A stretch of 64,000 bases of DNA from Butyricimonas faecihominis (GTDB taxonomy: Bacteria > Bacteroidota > Bacteroidia > Bacteroidales > Marinifilaceae), in contig NZ_AP028155.1 of assembly GCF_033096445.1 (NCBI RefSeq), positions 4,779,880 to 4,843,879 of the forward strand, in the 5' to 3' direction. A program made the translations under genes and the position numbers. Every line of letters begins with the position of its first letter. Position 1 is the first letter of the stretch. Under the pieces are notes generated by a model. It made no database searches, was not told the DNA's origin, and was given only the letters and a program-made list of their open reading frames with translations. Below are positions 43,675 through 51,858 of the stretch, one piece after another.

Positions 43675-44775
43675 ATGATTTTAAAGAACTTGAATATTGT
43701 CAACTATAAGAATATCGCCGAGGCGAGTGTCACGTGTAGTCCCCGGTTTAATTGTTTTATCGGGAATAACGGTGTGGGGAAGACCAATATTCTGGATGCC
43801 GTGTACCAGTTGTCGATGTGTAAAAGCTATTTTAACTTGCCCGATGCGCAGAATATACGTCACGGGGAGGCTTTTTTCGTGATTGAAGGGCAATATGATT
43901 ACGGGGAGGAGGAGATTGACGTGTACTGCGGGGTGAAACGGGGGCAGAAGAAGATTTTTAAAAAGAATAAAAAGGCTTATACCCGGCTTTCTGATCATAT
44001 CGGGTTGTTACCATTAGTTATTATTTCACCCGCGGACGTGGTGTTGATTGATGGTGCCAGTGAGGAGAGAAGGCGTTTTATTGACGGGGTGATCAGCCAG
44101 TGTGATAAGGAGTACCTGCAATTGTTGATCCGCTATAACCGGGTGTTGATGCAGCGAAACAGTTTTTTGAAGGAATACGCAGGTCGATCCATTGATGCGG
44201 ATATGTTGTCCGTGTGGGACGAACAACTTGCGGACAGCGGGCGTGTCATTCTTGAACGGCGTAGGGCTTTTGTGTCCGAGTTGGAGGGGATGTTTCAGGT
44301 GTATTACGACCGGGTTTCGTTGGGAAGGGAAAAGGTTATGTTGGAATATTCGACGACTATAAAGAATGATGATTTCCCGACTTCATTGCGTGGTAGTTTC
44401 GAGCGGGACCGGATATTGACTTATACGACAGTGGGTGTGCATCGGGATGATTTAAACTTGAGCCTAGAAGGGTATCCCGTGAAAAAGTTGGGTTCCCAAG
44501 GGCAGAAGAAGAGTTTCCTGACAGCGTTGAAGTTGGCACAGTTTGCTTACTTGGTGAAACAGAAGGGGGTGAAGCCATTGTTACTGTTGGATGATATTTT
44601 TGATAAGCTGGATGCTGACCGGGTAAGCCAAATCATTCAAATTGTTTCAAGCACGGACTTTGGTCAGGTTTTTGTTACAGATACCAATCGTGAACATATT
44701 GACGAAATTTTGCAACAACATGTCATGGAATACAAGATATTTCATGTCGAAGGAGGAGAAGTGATGAATTTGTAA
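43675..44775 (+). CDS. recF: DNA replication and repair protein RecF
   Basis: 366 residues. The family start MILKNLNIVNYKNI is followed by Walker A FIGNNGVGKTNILDA (about 29-43), the arm region ERRRFIDGVISQ, the signature GSQGQKKSFLTALKLAQ (about 282) and Walker B LLLLDDIFDKLD (about 302). Loads RecA at single-strand gaps with RecOR. It is followed after a repeat-containing gap by a DUF721 gene, the neighbour usual in many Bacteroidota. Confidence 0.96.
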   Translation: MILKNLNIVNYKNIAEASVTCSPRFNCFIGNNGVGKTNILDAVYQLSMCKSYFNLPDAQNIRHGEAFFVIEGQYDYGEEEIDVYCGVKRGQKKIFKKNKKAYTRLSDHIGLLPLVIISPADVVLIDGASEERRRFIDGVISQCDKEYLQLLIRYNRVLMQRNSFLKEYAGRSIDADMLSVWDEQLADSGRVILERRRAFVSELEGMFQVYYDRVSLGREKVMLEYSTTIKNDDFPTSLRGSFERDRILTYTTVGVHRDDLNLSLEGYPVKKLGSQGQKKSFLTALKLAQFAYLVKQKGVKPLLLLDDIFDKLDADRVSQIIQIVSSTDFGQVFVTDTNREHIDEILQQHVMEYKIFHVEGGEVMNL

Positions 44776-44819
44776 TTTATTATGATTCCATGATTAAAGC
44801 GTGCTAGTAGGTGAGAAAG

Positions 44820-44883
44820 AATCACTTAATCGTAAATCATAAATCACTAAATTTAGTGGGATCTAAAATTTAAAATCTAAAAT
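44820..44883. repeat. AATCGTAAATCA and TCTAAAATTTAAAA repeats
   Basis: 44820-44858 holds AATCACTTAATCG, TAAATCATAAATCAC and TAAATTTAGTG in succession; 44861-44883 holds ATCTAAAATTTAAAATCTAAAAT. Two dispersed families lie side by side in the recF-DUF721 gap. Confidence 0.6.
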
Positions 44884-44884
44884 A

Positions 44885-44914
44885 GTTGGGGTTGTTCAGA
44901 AAATCGTATTTTTG
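44885..44914 (+). promoter_or_regulatory. promoter of the DUF721 gene
   Basis: TTGG at 44885-44888, 18-base spacer, TATTTTTG at 44907-44914; start codon 42 bases downstream. Confidence 0.5.
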
Positions 44915-44956
44915 TAGAACGAATTTAATTGTAAAATCATAATAAATAGGAATATT

Positions 44957-45247
44957 TTGAAGCAGGGTAAGACATTGACAATGGATGAACTGGTAAATCT
45001 TTACTTGGAGCAGATGGGGTTATCCCGTCAGTTCAAAGAGAGGGAGGTGTGTCAGGTTTGGCCGGATGTCGTGGGGGGAATGATTGCTTCCCGGACGAAA
45101 AGTTTACGGATTTCAGAGGGGAAAGTGTTCGTGAGTTTCACTTCTTCTGTGGTAAAGAACGAGATTCTGATGGTGAAAGAGGGACTAATAAAAGCCTTGA
45201 ATGACCGGGTCGGGGATCATGTTGTGAAAGATATTGTGGTGTTCTAG
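44957..45247 (+). CDS. DUF721 domain protein (DciA-like)
   Basis: 96 residues from a TTG start at 44957 (KQGKTLTMDELVNLYLEQMG); the first ATG is at 44978. The TTG is preferred because DUF721 proteins normally have a basic stretch of about eight residues before the first helix. VWPDVVGGMIASRTKSLRISEGKVFVSFTSSVVKNEILM is the typical domain core. DUF721/DciA proteins assist loading of the replicative helicase in some bacteria; the position after recF fits a replication role. Confidence 0.82.
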   Translation: MKQGKTLTMDELVNLYLEQMGLSRQFKEREVCQVWPDVVGGMIASRTKSLRISEGKVFVSFTSSVVKNEILMVKEGLIKALNDRVGDHVVKDIVVF

Positions 45248-45273
45248 GGATGGAACATTTAATAAGGATATAG

Positions 45274-47070
45274 ATGAAATTAATTGATACGAATGATTTT
45301 TTGCTTGGCTCTCATGGGTTGAACCGGTTTCGGGAAAGTCTGGTATCCAAGTTGGTGATGTATATTTTGCGGTTGCATAAACTGGATAAGTTGAACGTGA
45401 AGGTGAATGATGACGATCCGGAAGTTCTTTTGGATAGTTTGATCGAGGCTCTGGGGGTGACGATCGACGTGAGCAAGGAAGATTTGGAGAAGATTCCCAA
45501 AGAGGGTACTTTTATCACGGTTTCCAATCACCCGTTCGGGGGATTGGATGGTATCGTGCTGGTGCGTTTGCTGTGTAAGTTGCGTCCGGATTACAAGATC
45601 ATGTCTAATTTCCTTTTGAAAAAAATAGTTCCGTTACAGGATTATATCTTGGGGTTGGACCCGGAGGAGAGCAAGAAGGATTCGAATATGCGAGTGATTA
45701 AAGAGGCAATACGTCATGTCATTGACGGAAAACCTTTGGGGATATTCCCTGCCGGGGAGGTTTCTTCTTATCAGGCTGATTCGAATCACGTGGAAGATAA
45801 GGAGTGGGATTCTTCGGTGTTGAAGCTGGTGAAGATGGCGAAAGTGCCGGTCATCCCGATTTATTTTAAAGGGTCTAACAGTTTGTTGTTTTATTTGCTG
45901 GGAATGATTCACCCGGTATTGAAAACGATTAAATTGCCTTCCGAGTTATTGAATAAGAAAAACCGGGTGGTGAAGTTAAGAATTGGGAATCCGATCAGCG
46001 TGGAAACTCAGAATACTTTCCACGATATAGCCCAGTATGGCAAATTTTTGCGGGCGAAAACCTATTTGTTGGGATCTGCGTTAGAAGTAAAGAAGTTTTT
46101 TATTAAATCACAAAAAGCAATGCCTAAAGCAGAACCGGTTGCAGCAGAGACAGAGAGTGCGGTATTGAAGAAAGAAATCGAGGGTATCGCTGAAGATTAC
46201 TTGTTGTTTAACATGAAAAATTACGATATATATTGTTCTCCTTCCGTGAAGATTCCGAACGTGTTGAACGAGATCGGGCGTTTGCGGGAAGTTACTTTCC
46301 GTGCGGTGGGTGAAGGTACGAATCGTAGTATTGACCTGGATGAATATGATCTTTATTACTATCACCTGTTTATTTGGGACCGGGAAGAGGAAAAAATTGT
46401 CGGGGCTTATCGCGTGGGGAAAGGAAAGGAGATTATTGACCGTTACGGGATGAAGGGATTTTATATCAATTCGTTGTTTAAGATGCGGAAAGAGATGTTA
46501 CCCGTGTTGTACGAGTCGATCGAGCTGGGACGTTCTTTTATTACGGAGGAGTACCAGCGTAAACCGCTTCCCTTGTTCATGTTGTGGAAAGGTATTCTTT
46601 ATTTCTTATTGAAGAATCCGGAGTATCGTTATCTGATCGGCCCGGTGACCATCAGCGGAAAGTATACGGAAGTATCGAAAGAGCTGATTATGCGTTTTAT
46701 TCAGGAAAATCATTATAGTCATGAACTGGCGAAATACGTGATCCCTCGTTCCAAGTATCAAGTACATTCGGAAGAACCCGGGGTACAGGTAATGTTGGAT
46801 GCTGCCCAAAAGGATATATCCGTGCTGGACAAGATGATCGGGGATATCGAGCCATCGAGCGATAAGTTACCGGTCTTACTGAAGAAATATATTTCGTTGA
46901 ATGCCAAGATTATCGGTTTTAATATCGATCCTAAGTTTAATATGTGCTTGGATGGTTTACTTATTTTAGATATTTTTGACGTGCCGATGAAGACGATCGA
47001 GTCGTTGTCAAAAGAGATAAATGATGACACGATATTGAGTCGATTTTCCTCGGATAGTGTGGAACTGTAA
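45274..47070 (+). CDS. fused lysophospholipid-type acyltransferase and GNAT N-acyltransferase, likely bifunctional amino-lipid synthase
   Basis: 598 residues. N-terminal half: PlsC-like acyltransferase with SNHPFGGLDG (about 84-93, the HX4D motif) and IFPAGEVSS (about 157). C-terminal half (about 300-560): OlsB/hemolysin-type GNAT domain (EIGRLREVTFRAVGEG, EEKIVGAYRVGKG, SIELGRSFI). The same order, O-acyl then N-acyl domain, is known from OlsF and GlsF-type enzymes that make ornithine or glycine lipids in one polypeptide, while Bacteroides uses two genes (glsB, glsA). It likely makes an N,O-diacylated amino acid membrane lipid; the head group cannot be told. Confidence 0.85.
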   Translation: MKLIDTNDFLLGSHGLNRFRESLVSKLVMYILRLHKLDKLNVKVNDDDPEVLLDSLIEALGVTIDVSKEDLEKIPKEGTFITVSNHPFGGLDGIVLVRLLCKLRPDYKIMSNFLLKKIVPLQDYILGLDPEESKKDSNMRVIKEAIRHVIDGKPLGIFPAGEVSSYQADSNHVEDKEWDSSVLKLVKMAKVPVIPIYFKGSNSLLFYLLGMIHPVLKTIKLPSELLNKKNRVVKLRIGNPISVETQNTFHDIAQYGKFLRAKTYLLGSALEVKKFFIKSQKAMPKAEPVAAETESAVLKKEIEGIAEDYLLFNMKNYDIYCSPSVKIPNVLNEIGRLREVTFRAVGEGTNRSIDLDEYDLYYYHLFIWDREEEKIVGAYRVGKGKEIIDRYGMKGFYINSLFKMRKEMLPVLYESIELGRSFITEEYQRKPLPLFMLWKGILYFLLKNPEYRYLIGPVTISGKYTEVSKELIMRFIQENHYSHELAKYVIPRSKYQVHSEEPGVQVMLDAAQKDISVLDKMIGDIEPSSDKLPVLLKKYISLNAKIIGFNIDPKFNMCLDGLLILDIFDVPMKTIESLSKEINDDTILSRFSSDSVEL

Positions 47071-47087
47071 ATTTCCGATAGAATAGC

Positions 47088-47747
47088 ATGTACGATATTT
47101 TGTATCTTTTCAAGGGAATGTTGGTTGGTTTAATGGTGTCAATACCATTAGGTCCGATGGGTGTATTAATTATCCAGAAAACCTTGCATAAGGGTGCGCT
47201 ATCAGGTTTTATTGCCGGAATGGGAGCTGCCTCTGCGGATTTTTTTTACGCTTCGGTGGCGGCATTCGGGTTGGGGTACGTGATAAATACCGTGCAGACT
47301 CATGAGCTATTATTACAAATTATCGGTGGGATTTTTCTTCTGTGTATAGGGTTAAAAATCTATTTTGATAACCCGATTCGCCAGATCCGTCAACGACGTC
47401 AAGGCCGGGTGAGTAAGACCGGGTTGTTGGGAGATTATCTTTCATTGTTTTTCTTGACAGTTTCCAATCCGATCACGGTGGTCGTTTTTATGGCTGTTTT
47501 TGCCGGAATGTCCGTTTTCGGGGAATCTTCTTCTATGCTGGGTGAGTTGTTGGTGGTGATCGGGGTGTTGTTAGGCGGTGGCGTGTGGTGGTACACGCTC
47601 TCGACTTTGGTAAATATCTTTCGTAAGAAGTTCCGGTTACGCGTGTTAATCACGATTAACCGGGTTTCCGGGTTAGTCATCACGATTTTGGGGGCGCTGG
47701 TTATTTTAGCCGCTTTCGCTCCTTTTAAAAATCTGGTGATTCATTGA
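47088..47747 (+). CDS. LysE family translocator
   Basis: 219 residues, about six membrane segments. Family start VGLMVSIPLGPMGVLIIQKTLHKGALSGFIAGMGAASADFFYA, then a Pro-containing FFLTVSNPITVVVFMAVFAGM. LysE-type proteins export amino acids or related solutes. It follows the fused acyltransferase by 17 bases, so the pair probably shares a transcript; an export role linked to the amino-lipid is possible but only inferred. Confidence 0.88.
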   Translation: MYDILYLFKGMLVGLMVSIPLGPMGVLIIQKTLHKGALSGFIAGMGAASADFFYASVAAFGLGYVINTVQTHELLLQIIGGIFLLCIGLKIYFDNPIRQIRQRRQGRVSKTGLLGDYLSLFFLTVSNPITVVVFMAVFAGMSVFGESSSMLGELLVVIGVLLGGGVWWYTLSTLVNIFRKKFRLRVLITINRVSGLVITILGALVILAAFAPFKNLVIH

Positions 47748-47770
47748 TTACCCGGTTCGGATTTTTGATT

Positions 47771-48832
47771 TTAATTTTCCGTTCTTGATTGGAAATGCCG
47801 GGAGTCCCCCCAGACCCCGTAGGCTACTTTACAGCCGCTTTTCAGGATACTTTCTTCCAGTTTGCGCATGGATTCTGCGGCACCCTCGTGGGTCCCCGGT
47901 TTATTCTCGTAAAGTTTATAAAGGGTGCGGTTCGTTGTGGGAGTGATGTTTGGCATCACCACGTTTGCCCCGATTTCCAGTGCTTTTTCTCTCCCGGCAG
48001 GTTCAATGGCCTGGAGGGCCGTGGTGGCAGCGATGTTAATGTCCGGCATGAGAATCCGGAGGGCGGCGACCATGTGAATGGACAGACGCAGTCTTTCTTG
48101 AAGGGAAAGGAGTAGGTGACGGTACTCGTACAAGGGGGTGGCATGGTGTTCTAGGTAAGGCCCCATACCTACCATGTCGATGTCCATGGATTGTAGGAAC
48201 AGTAAGTCATTTGCTAGGTCGGTGATTGTTTGAAAGGGCAACCCGATCATCACGCCGGTTCCTGTCTGATACCCGCAGCGTTGCAGGCTTTCCAAGCACC
48301 TCAACCGGGTAGCGTGAGAATGGAGCGGGTTGTTCGGGTGAATCTTGGCGTATAATTCGGGATTGGATGTTTCGATGCGCAACAAATAACGATGTGCTCC
48401 GGCATCTTTCCAGCGCTTGTAAGAGTCTTCCGTTTGTTCTCCCAGCGAAAGGGTGACGCCTAGCTCGTTGTTACTGTTCTTTTTGATTTCTTGCAATAAA
48501 CGGGTAATTCGATCTACAAATGCTTTATCGGAACGTTCGCCACCCTGTAATACGATGGAGCCGAAATGATGCGTGTAGGCGAAGTCGGCGGCATCAAGAA
48601 TCTCCTTGTCCGAAAGTGCATATCGGGCTGTTTCCGTGTTGGATTTCCGGATGCCGCAATAAAAACAATCTTTGGTACAGATATTGGAGATTTCAATTAA
48701 TCCCCGGAGGTAGACGTTGTTACCGATGGTTTCGTTCTTTATTCTTTTCGATTCCGAGTAAAGCCGGTTTTCTTCTTCTCCCTGACAAGTCAGCATGTTT
48801 TCCAATTCCGGCAGCGTATATATTTTTTTCAT
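47771..48832 (-). CDS. hydE: [FeFe]-hydrogenase maturation radical SAM enzyme HydE
   Basis: 353 residues. The radical SAM cluster motif CTKDCFYC has Cys at 52, 56 and 59, inside EISNICTKDCFYCGIRKSN, the HydE type and close to biotin synthase. LQGGERSD (about 96), YLLRIETSNPELYAKIHP (about 150) and GVMIGLPFQT (about 193) are family blocks. Builds part of the H-cluster ligand. HydF, HydG and a hydrogenase are not in the window, so it stands alone here. Promoter TACTTTTG on the minus strand at 48849-48856. Confidence 0.9.
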   Translation of the reverse strand: MKKIYTLPELENMLTCQGEEENRLYSESKRIKNETIGNNVYLRGLIEISNICTKDCFYCGIRKSNTETARYALSDKEILDAADFAYTHHFGSIVLQGGERSDKAFVDRITRLLQEIKKNSNNELGVTLSLGEQTEDSYKRWKDAGAHRYLLRIETSNPELYAKIHPNNPLHSHATRLRCLESLQRCGYQTGTGVMIGLPFQTITDLANDLLFLQSMDIDMVGMGPYLEHHATPLYEYRHLLLSLQERLRLSIHMVAALRILMPDINIAATTALQAIEPAGREKALEIGANVVMPNITPTTNRTLYKLYENKPGTHEGAAESMRKLEESILKSGCKVAYGVWGDSRHFQSRTEN

Positions 48833-48848
48833 GCGATTTTCCTTTTTA

Positions 48849-48856
48849 CAAAAGTA
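48849..48856 (-). promoter_or_regulatory. -7 element for hydE
   Basis: The minus strand reads TACTTTTG, 16 bases before the ATG at 48832. Confidence 0.5.
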
Positions 48857-48876
48857 GGAAAAAGGCTCGATTTTAC

Positions 48877-48884
48877 TAAATTTG
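48877..48884 (+). promoter_or_regulatory. -7 element upstream of the propeller-protein gene
   Basis: TAAATTTG on the plus strand, divergent from the hydE promoter. An ATG lies 6 bases later (48890), opening a 37-codon frame that runs through repeat sequence to 49003, just before the GTG start of the large gene at 49023. Confidence 0.45.
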
Positions 48885-48901
48885 TTCCAATGAAAAAAAG
48901 C

Positions 48902-49017
48902 TTATCAATTTTAGAATTGATGATTCTAGATTTTAGATTCCAGCCGCACGAGGCGAGCGTTTCTTTTAATCGAATGATCTCTAATCTTCAATCTAAAATT
49001 TAAAATCTAAAATTAGA
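48902..49017. repeat. TCTAAAATTTAAAA-type repeat region
   Basis: Words such as ATTTTAGATTC (48930-48941) and ATCTAAAATTTAAAATCTAAAATT (48991-49014) in opposite sense flank a less AT-rich centre (GCCGCACGAGGCG). It makes up the gap between hydE and the next gene and is part of the dispersed family. Confidence 0.55.
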
Positions 49018-49022
49018 ACGTG

Positions 49023-51749
49023 GTGAAGAAAATTGCATTAATCGTTTTTGGAGTTGTCCTTCTCGGAGGAATAGGATTTGCGCTATGGTGGGTGAACGAG
49101 CGGGAACGGGAGGTTGATGTTCCGAAGGAATCGTTTATTCCCTATAATTCAGCTGTTGTGGTTAATGTGAATGCGAACGTAAATTTGTCATCGAAAATTG
49201 CTATTGCTTTTGACCGGGAGATCAAGACGTTCCGGGAAAGTATGTTGTGTCGGGTGGTGGATACGTTGAAACAGGCGTCTCAGGTAGATACTTCTTCCTA
49301 CGTGATGGCGATTCGGGTGGAGGGAAAACAATCGATTCGGTTTTTGTACGTGTTAAACCGGAGTGGTTTGTTTTCCAGAGGGGATGTACATGCTTTTTTG
49401 CAGAAAATGTTTGCCGGGGTGCAGGTGAAAGAGCGAAAATATAATAACCAGAAGATATACTTGGCAAGTCGGGGAAAGGATGAGGTGTGTTACGCTGTTG
49501 TCGGTGGTATGGTGCTGGTTTCTAATTCCGAGCTATACGTGGAGGATGCCGTGAACCAGTTGAGTAATCCCGGTGAAGATGAGAAAGACGGGGCGCCCCG
49601 TTTTAAAAACGTGAATCGTTATTTCTCCGCGGGGGCCGGTCTAAACGTGTTCTTGAACACGACTTGTTTTTCCGATCTACTTCCTTTGTTATTGCAGAAG
49701 GATTTTATTGCTAAACAGACGAATATTGCCAAGTGGTTCAAGTGGGGAGCGTTAGATGGTGAAATAAAACCGAGTGGCATCAGTTTTAACGGTTTTGTGC
49801 ATTATGACGGGTTGAAAGCCGCTTTCCCCGTTGCGTTTAAGGGACAATTTCCTCAGGATTCCAAACTGGATGCCGTTATGCCTGCCGACGTGAAAAGTGT
49901 TAGCATTCTGGCTTTGAATGACGTGAAGAATTATCTGGCATCTCTTGAGACTTATCGTTATGGGGCGGGACAGATCGAGAATGTTCGGAAAAGAAAACAG
50001 GAGTTTGCCCGTCTTTTCGGGGATAAATTGGATGAAGAGTGGCAGGCTTTGTTGAAAGGTGAATGGGGAAAAGGGACGCTTTCTTATGATGCGAGCCGGA
50101 AACAGGAGGAAGGGATCGTGGTGGTTCACGTGAAAGCCGGGAGTCTAGCTAGAGGATTACTGGAAAAGATGTTGAAAACGTATGCCTCGAAGTCCGGGAC
50201 TTCTGAAATTTCGTTATATCGTTCATTTGCCTTGGATAAAGATAAAAAAGTGAGTTACTTCAAGATGCCTGTTCCCGATTTTGCCGGAGTGATGTGGGGA
50301 TACGTATTGGGAGGAATAGCAACGAATTATGTGTTGGTGGAGGATAATTACGTGGTGTTTGCTTCTTCTGAAAAAGGTCTTCAAGCGTTTGCGAGTGATT
50401 ACATGCGTCGTTTGAGCGTGAGAGATCAGGAATGGTACCAGAAGTTGAGAACGAAATTGTCCTCGAAGTTTAACTGGATGTATTTGTCCGAGATGGTTTC
50501 GATGTTACCTTATTACGAACAGGTGACTAAAGGGACTTTGCGTGAGTTGTTAGAGCGAAATAAAGAGGGAATGGAGGTATTTTCTTCTCTCGGGTTACAA
50601 TGGGTGTGTGAGGGTGATATGCTGTATCACACGTTGTTTTTAAGTACAGAAGAGGTGGAGCAGAAACAGGCTCAGATCATGTGGCAGACACGATTGGATG
50701 CCAGAATGAGTATGAAACCGGCAATCGTGGTGAATCATAACACGGGAGAACGTGAACTTTTCGTGCAGGACGAGGGAAACACGATTTACTTGATTAATGA
50801 CGTGGGACGTATCTTGTGGAAATTGCCGATCGAGGGGAGGATCAATAGTGAGGTTTATCAAGTAGATATGTTTAAAAACGGGAAGTTACAATATTTATTT
50901 TCTACACCAAGCCATCTTTATTTGATTGACCGGAATGGTAATTATTTACCTCGATTCCCACTGGCGTTCAAGTCTCCTTGCAAACAGGGTATCTCGGTGG
51001 CTGATTACGAGAATAACAAGAATTATCGGGTGTTTGCTCCCGGGGTGGATCATCACGTGTATTTGTACGAGTTGTCGGGTAATTTCGTGAAAGGTTGGGA
51101 TGTGCCAAAGAGTGACAATGATATTGTATCTAAAATCTATCATTTCCGGGTGGATGGAAAGGATTATCTCGTGTATGCAGACCAGTATCGATTGTATATT
51201 TTGGATCGTAAGGGAAAAGAACGGGTGAAGGTGTCTACCCTGTTGAATTTATCCGGTAATACGCCTTTGTACCTGACGAGGCAGAACGGTCAGATGAAGA
51301 TCGCTTTCTCGGATGTTAACGGGGAGATCGTATTGGTTGATTTCCGGGGCCGTGTCGAGCGAGTCAAGGGAGAGAAAATGGTCGGTGGTGGAATACTCAA
51401 CGTGGAAGATATTAATGGTGACGGGCAGGATGAGTTTGTTTATTCCCGGAAAGATATGCTTTGCGTGTATGATGTTCAAGGTAAATTGCTGTTGGAGAAA
51501 TGCTGGGAAAATGCCGAGCTGAGTTTCCCGTATGTTTATCGTTTCTCGGCTCGGGATTCGAGAATTGGAGTTATGGATGGTAAAGGGGAACGTCTTTTCT
51601 TGTTGGATATGAAAGATGTTTCCAAAGGTTTTCCTATACGTGGAAATTCCCCGTTTTCGATCACTTTCGGGGATAAGGGAAATGCAGGATTTTATTTGTT
51701 CGCCGGGAGTGACGGGACGCATTTGTTGAAATACCGGGTTTTGCGATAG
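49023..51749 (+). CDS. large membrane-anchored protein with DUF3352-like and beta-propeller regions
   Basis: 908 residues. An N-terminal anchor (KKIALIVFGVVLLGGIGFALWWV) is followed by about 530 residues resembling DUF3352-type extracytoplasmic proteins. The C-terminal third (about 555-908) has repeated short strands (NTIYLINDVGRILWKLP, HLYLIDRNGNYLPRFP, RLYILDRKGK, DINGDGQDEFVYS) typical of a PQQ/FG-GAP-like propeller, including a DxNxDGxD calcium-type loop. The start must be GTG (49020 or 49023); no usable ATG exists, which is unusual here and may follow from repeat insertion just upstream. Function unknown. Confidence 0.8.
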   Translation: MKKIALIVFGVVLLGGIGFALWWVNEREREVDVPKESFIPYNSAVVVNVNANVNLSSKIAIAFDREIKTFRESMLCRVVDTLKQASQVDTSSYVMAIRVEGKQSIRFLYVLNRSGLFSRGDVHAFLQKMFAGVQVKERKYNNQKIYLASRGKDEVCYAVVGGMVLVSNSELYVEDAVNQLSNPGEDEKDGAPRFKNVNRYFSAGAGLNVFLNTTCFSDLLPLLLQKDFIAKQTNIAKWFKWGALDGEIKPSGISFNGFVHYDGLKAAFPVAFKGQFPQDSKLDAVMPADVKSVSILALNDVKNYLASLETYRYGAGQIENVRKRKQEFARLFGDKLDEEWQALLKGEWGKGTLSYDASRKQEEGIVVVHVKAGSLARGLLEKMLKTYASKSGTSEISLYRSFALDKDKKVSYFKMPVPDFAGVMWGYVLGGIATNYVLVEDNYVVFASSEKGLQAFASDYMRRLSVRDQEWYQKLRTKLSSKFNWMYLSEMVSMLPYYEQVTKGTLRELLERNKEGMEVFSSLGLQWVCEGDMLYHTLFLSTEEVEQKQAQIMWQTRLDARMSMKPAIVVNHNTGERELFVQDEGNTIYLINDVGRILWKLPIEGRINSEVYQVDMFKNGKLQYLFSTPSHLYLIDRNGNYLPRFPLAFKSPCKQGISVADYENNKNYRVFAPGVDHHVYLYELSGNFVKGWDVPKSDNDIVSKIYHFRVDGKDYLVYADQYRLYILDRKGKERVKVSTLLNLSGNTPLYLTRQNGQMKIAFSDVNGEIVLVDFRGRVERVKGEKMVGGGILNVEDINGDGQDEFVYSRKDMLCVYDVQGKLLLEKCWENAELSFPYVYRFSARDSRIGVMDGKGERLFLLDMKDVSKGFPIRGNSPFSITFGDKGNAGFYLFAGSDGTHLLKYRVLR

Positions 51750-51858
51750 TCGTGTTTGTTCTTAGCTAGCATAGTGTTACATGGATGTTGCTGTTTTTTG
51801 TTTTTTTTGAAATTAATGGTAAACTTGCAATAGAAAAAATGTATATAAGCGTTATTGT

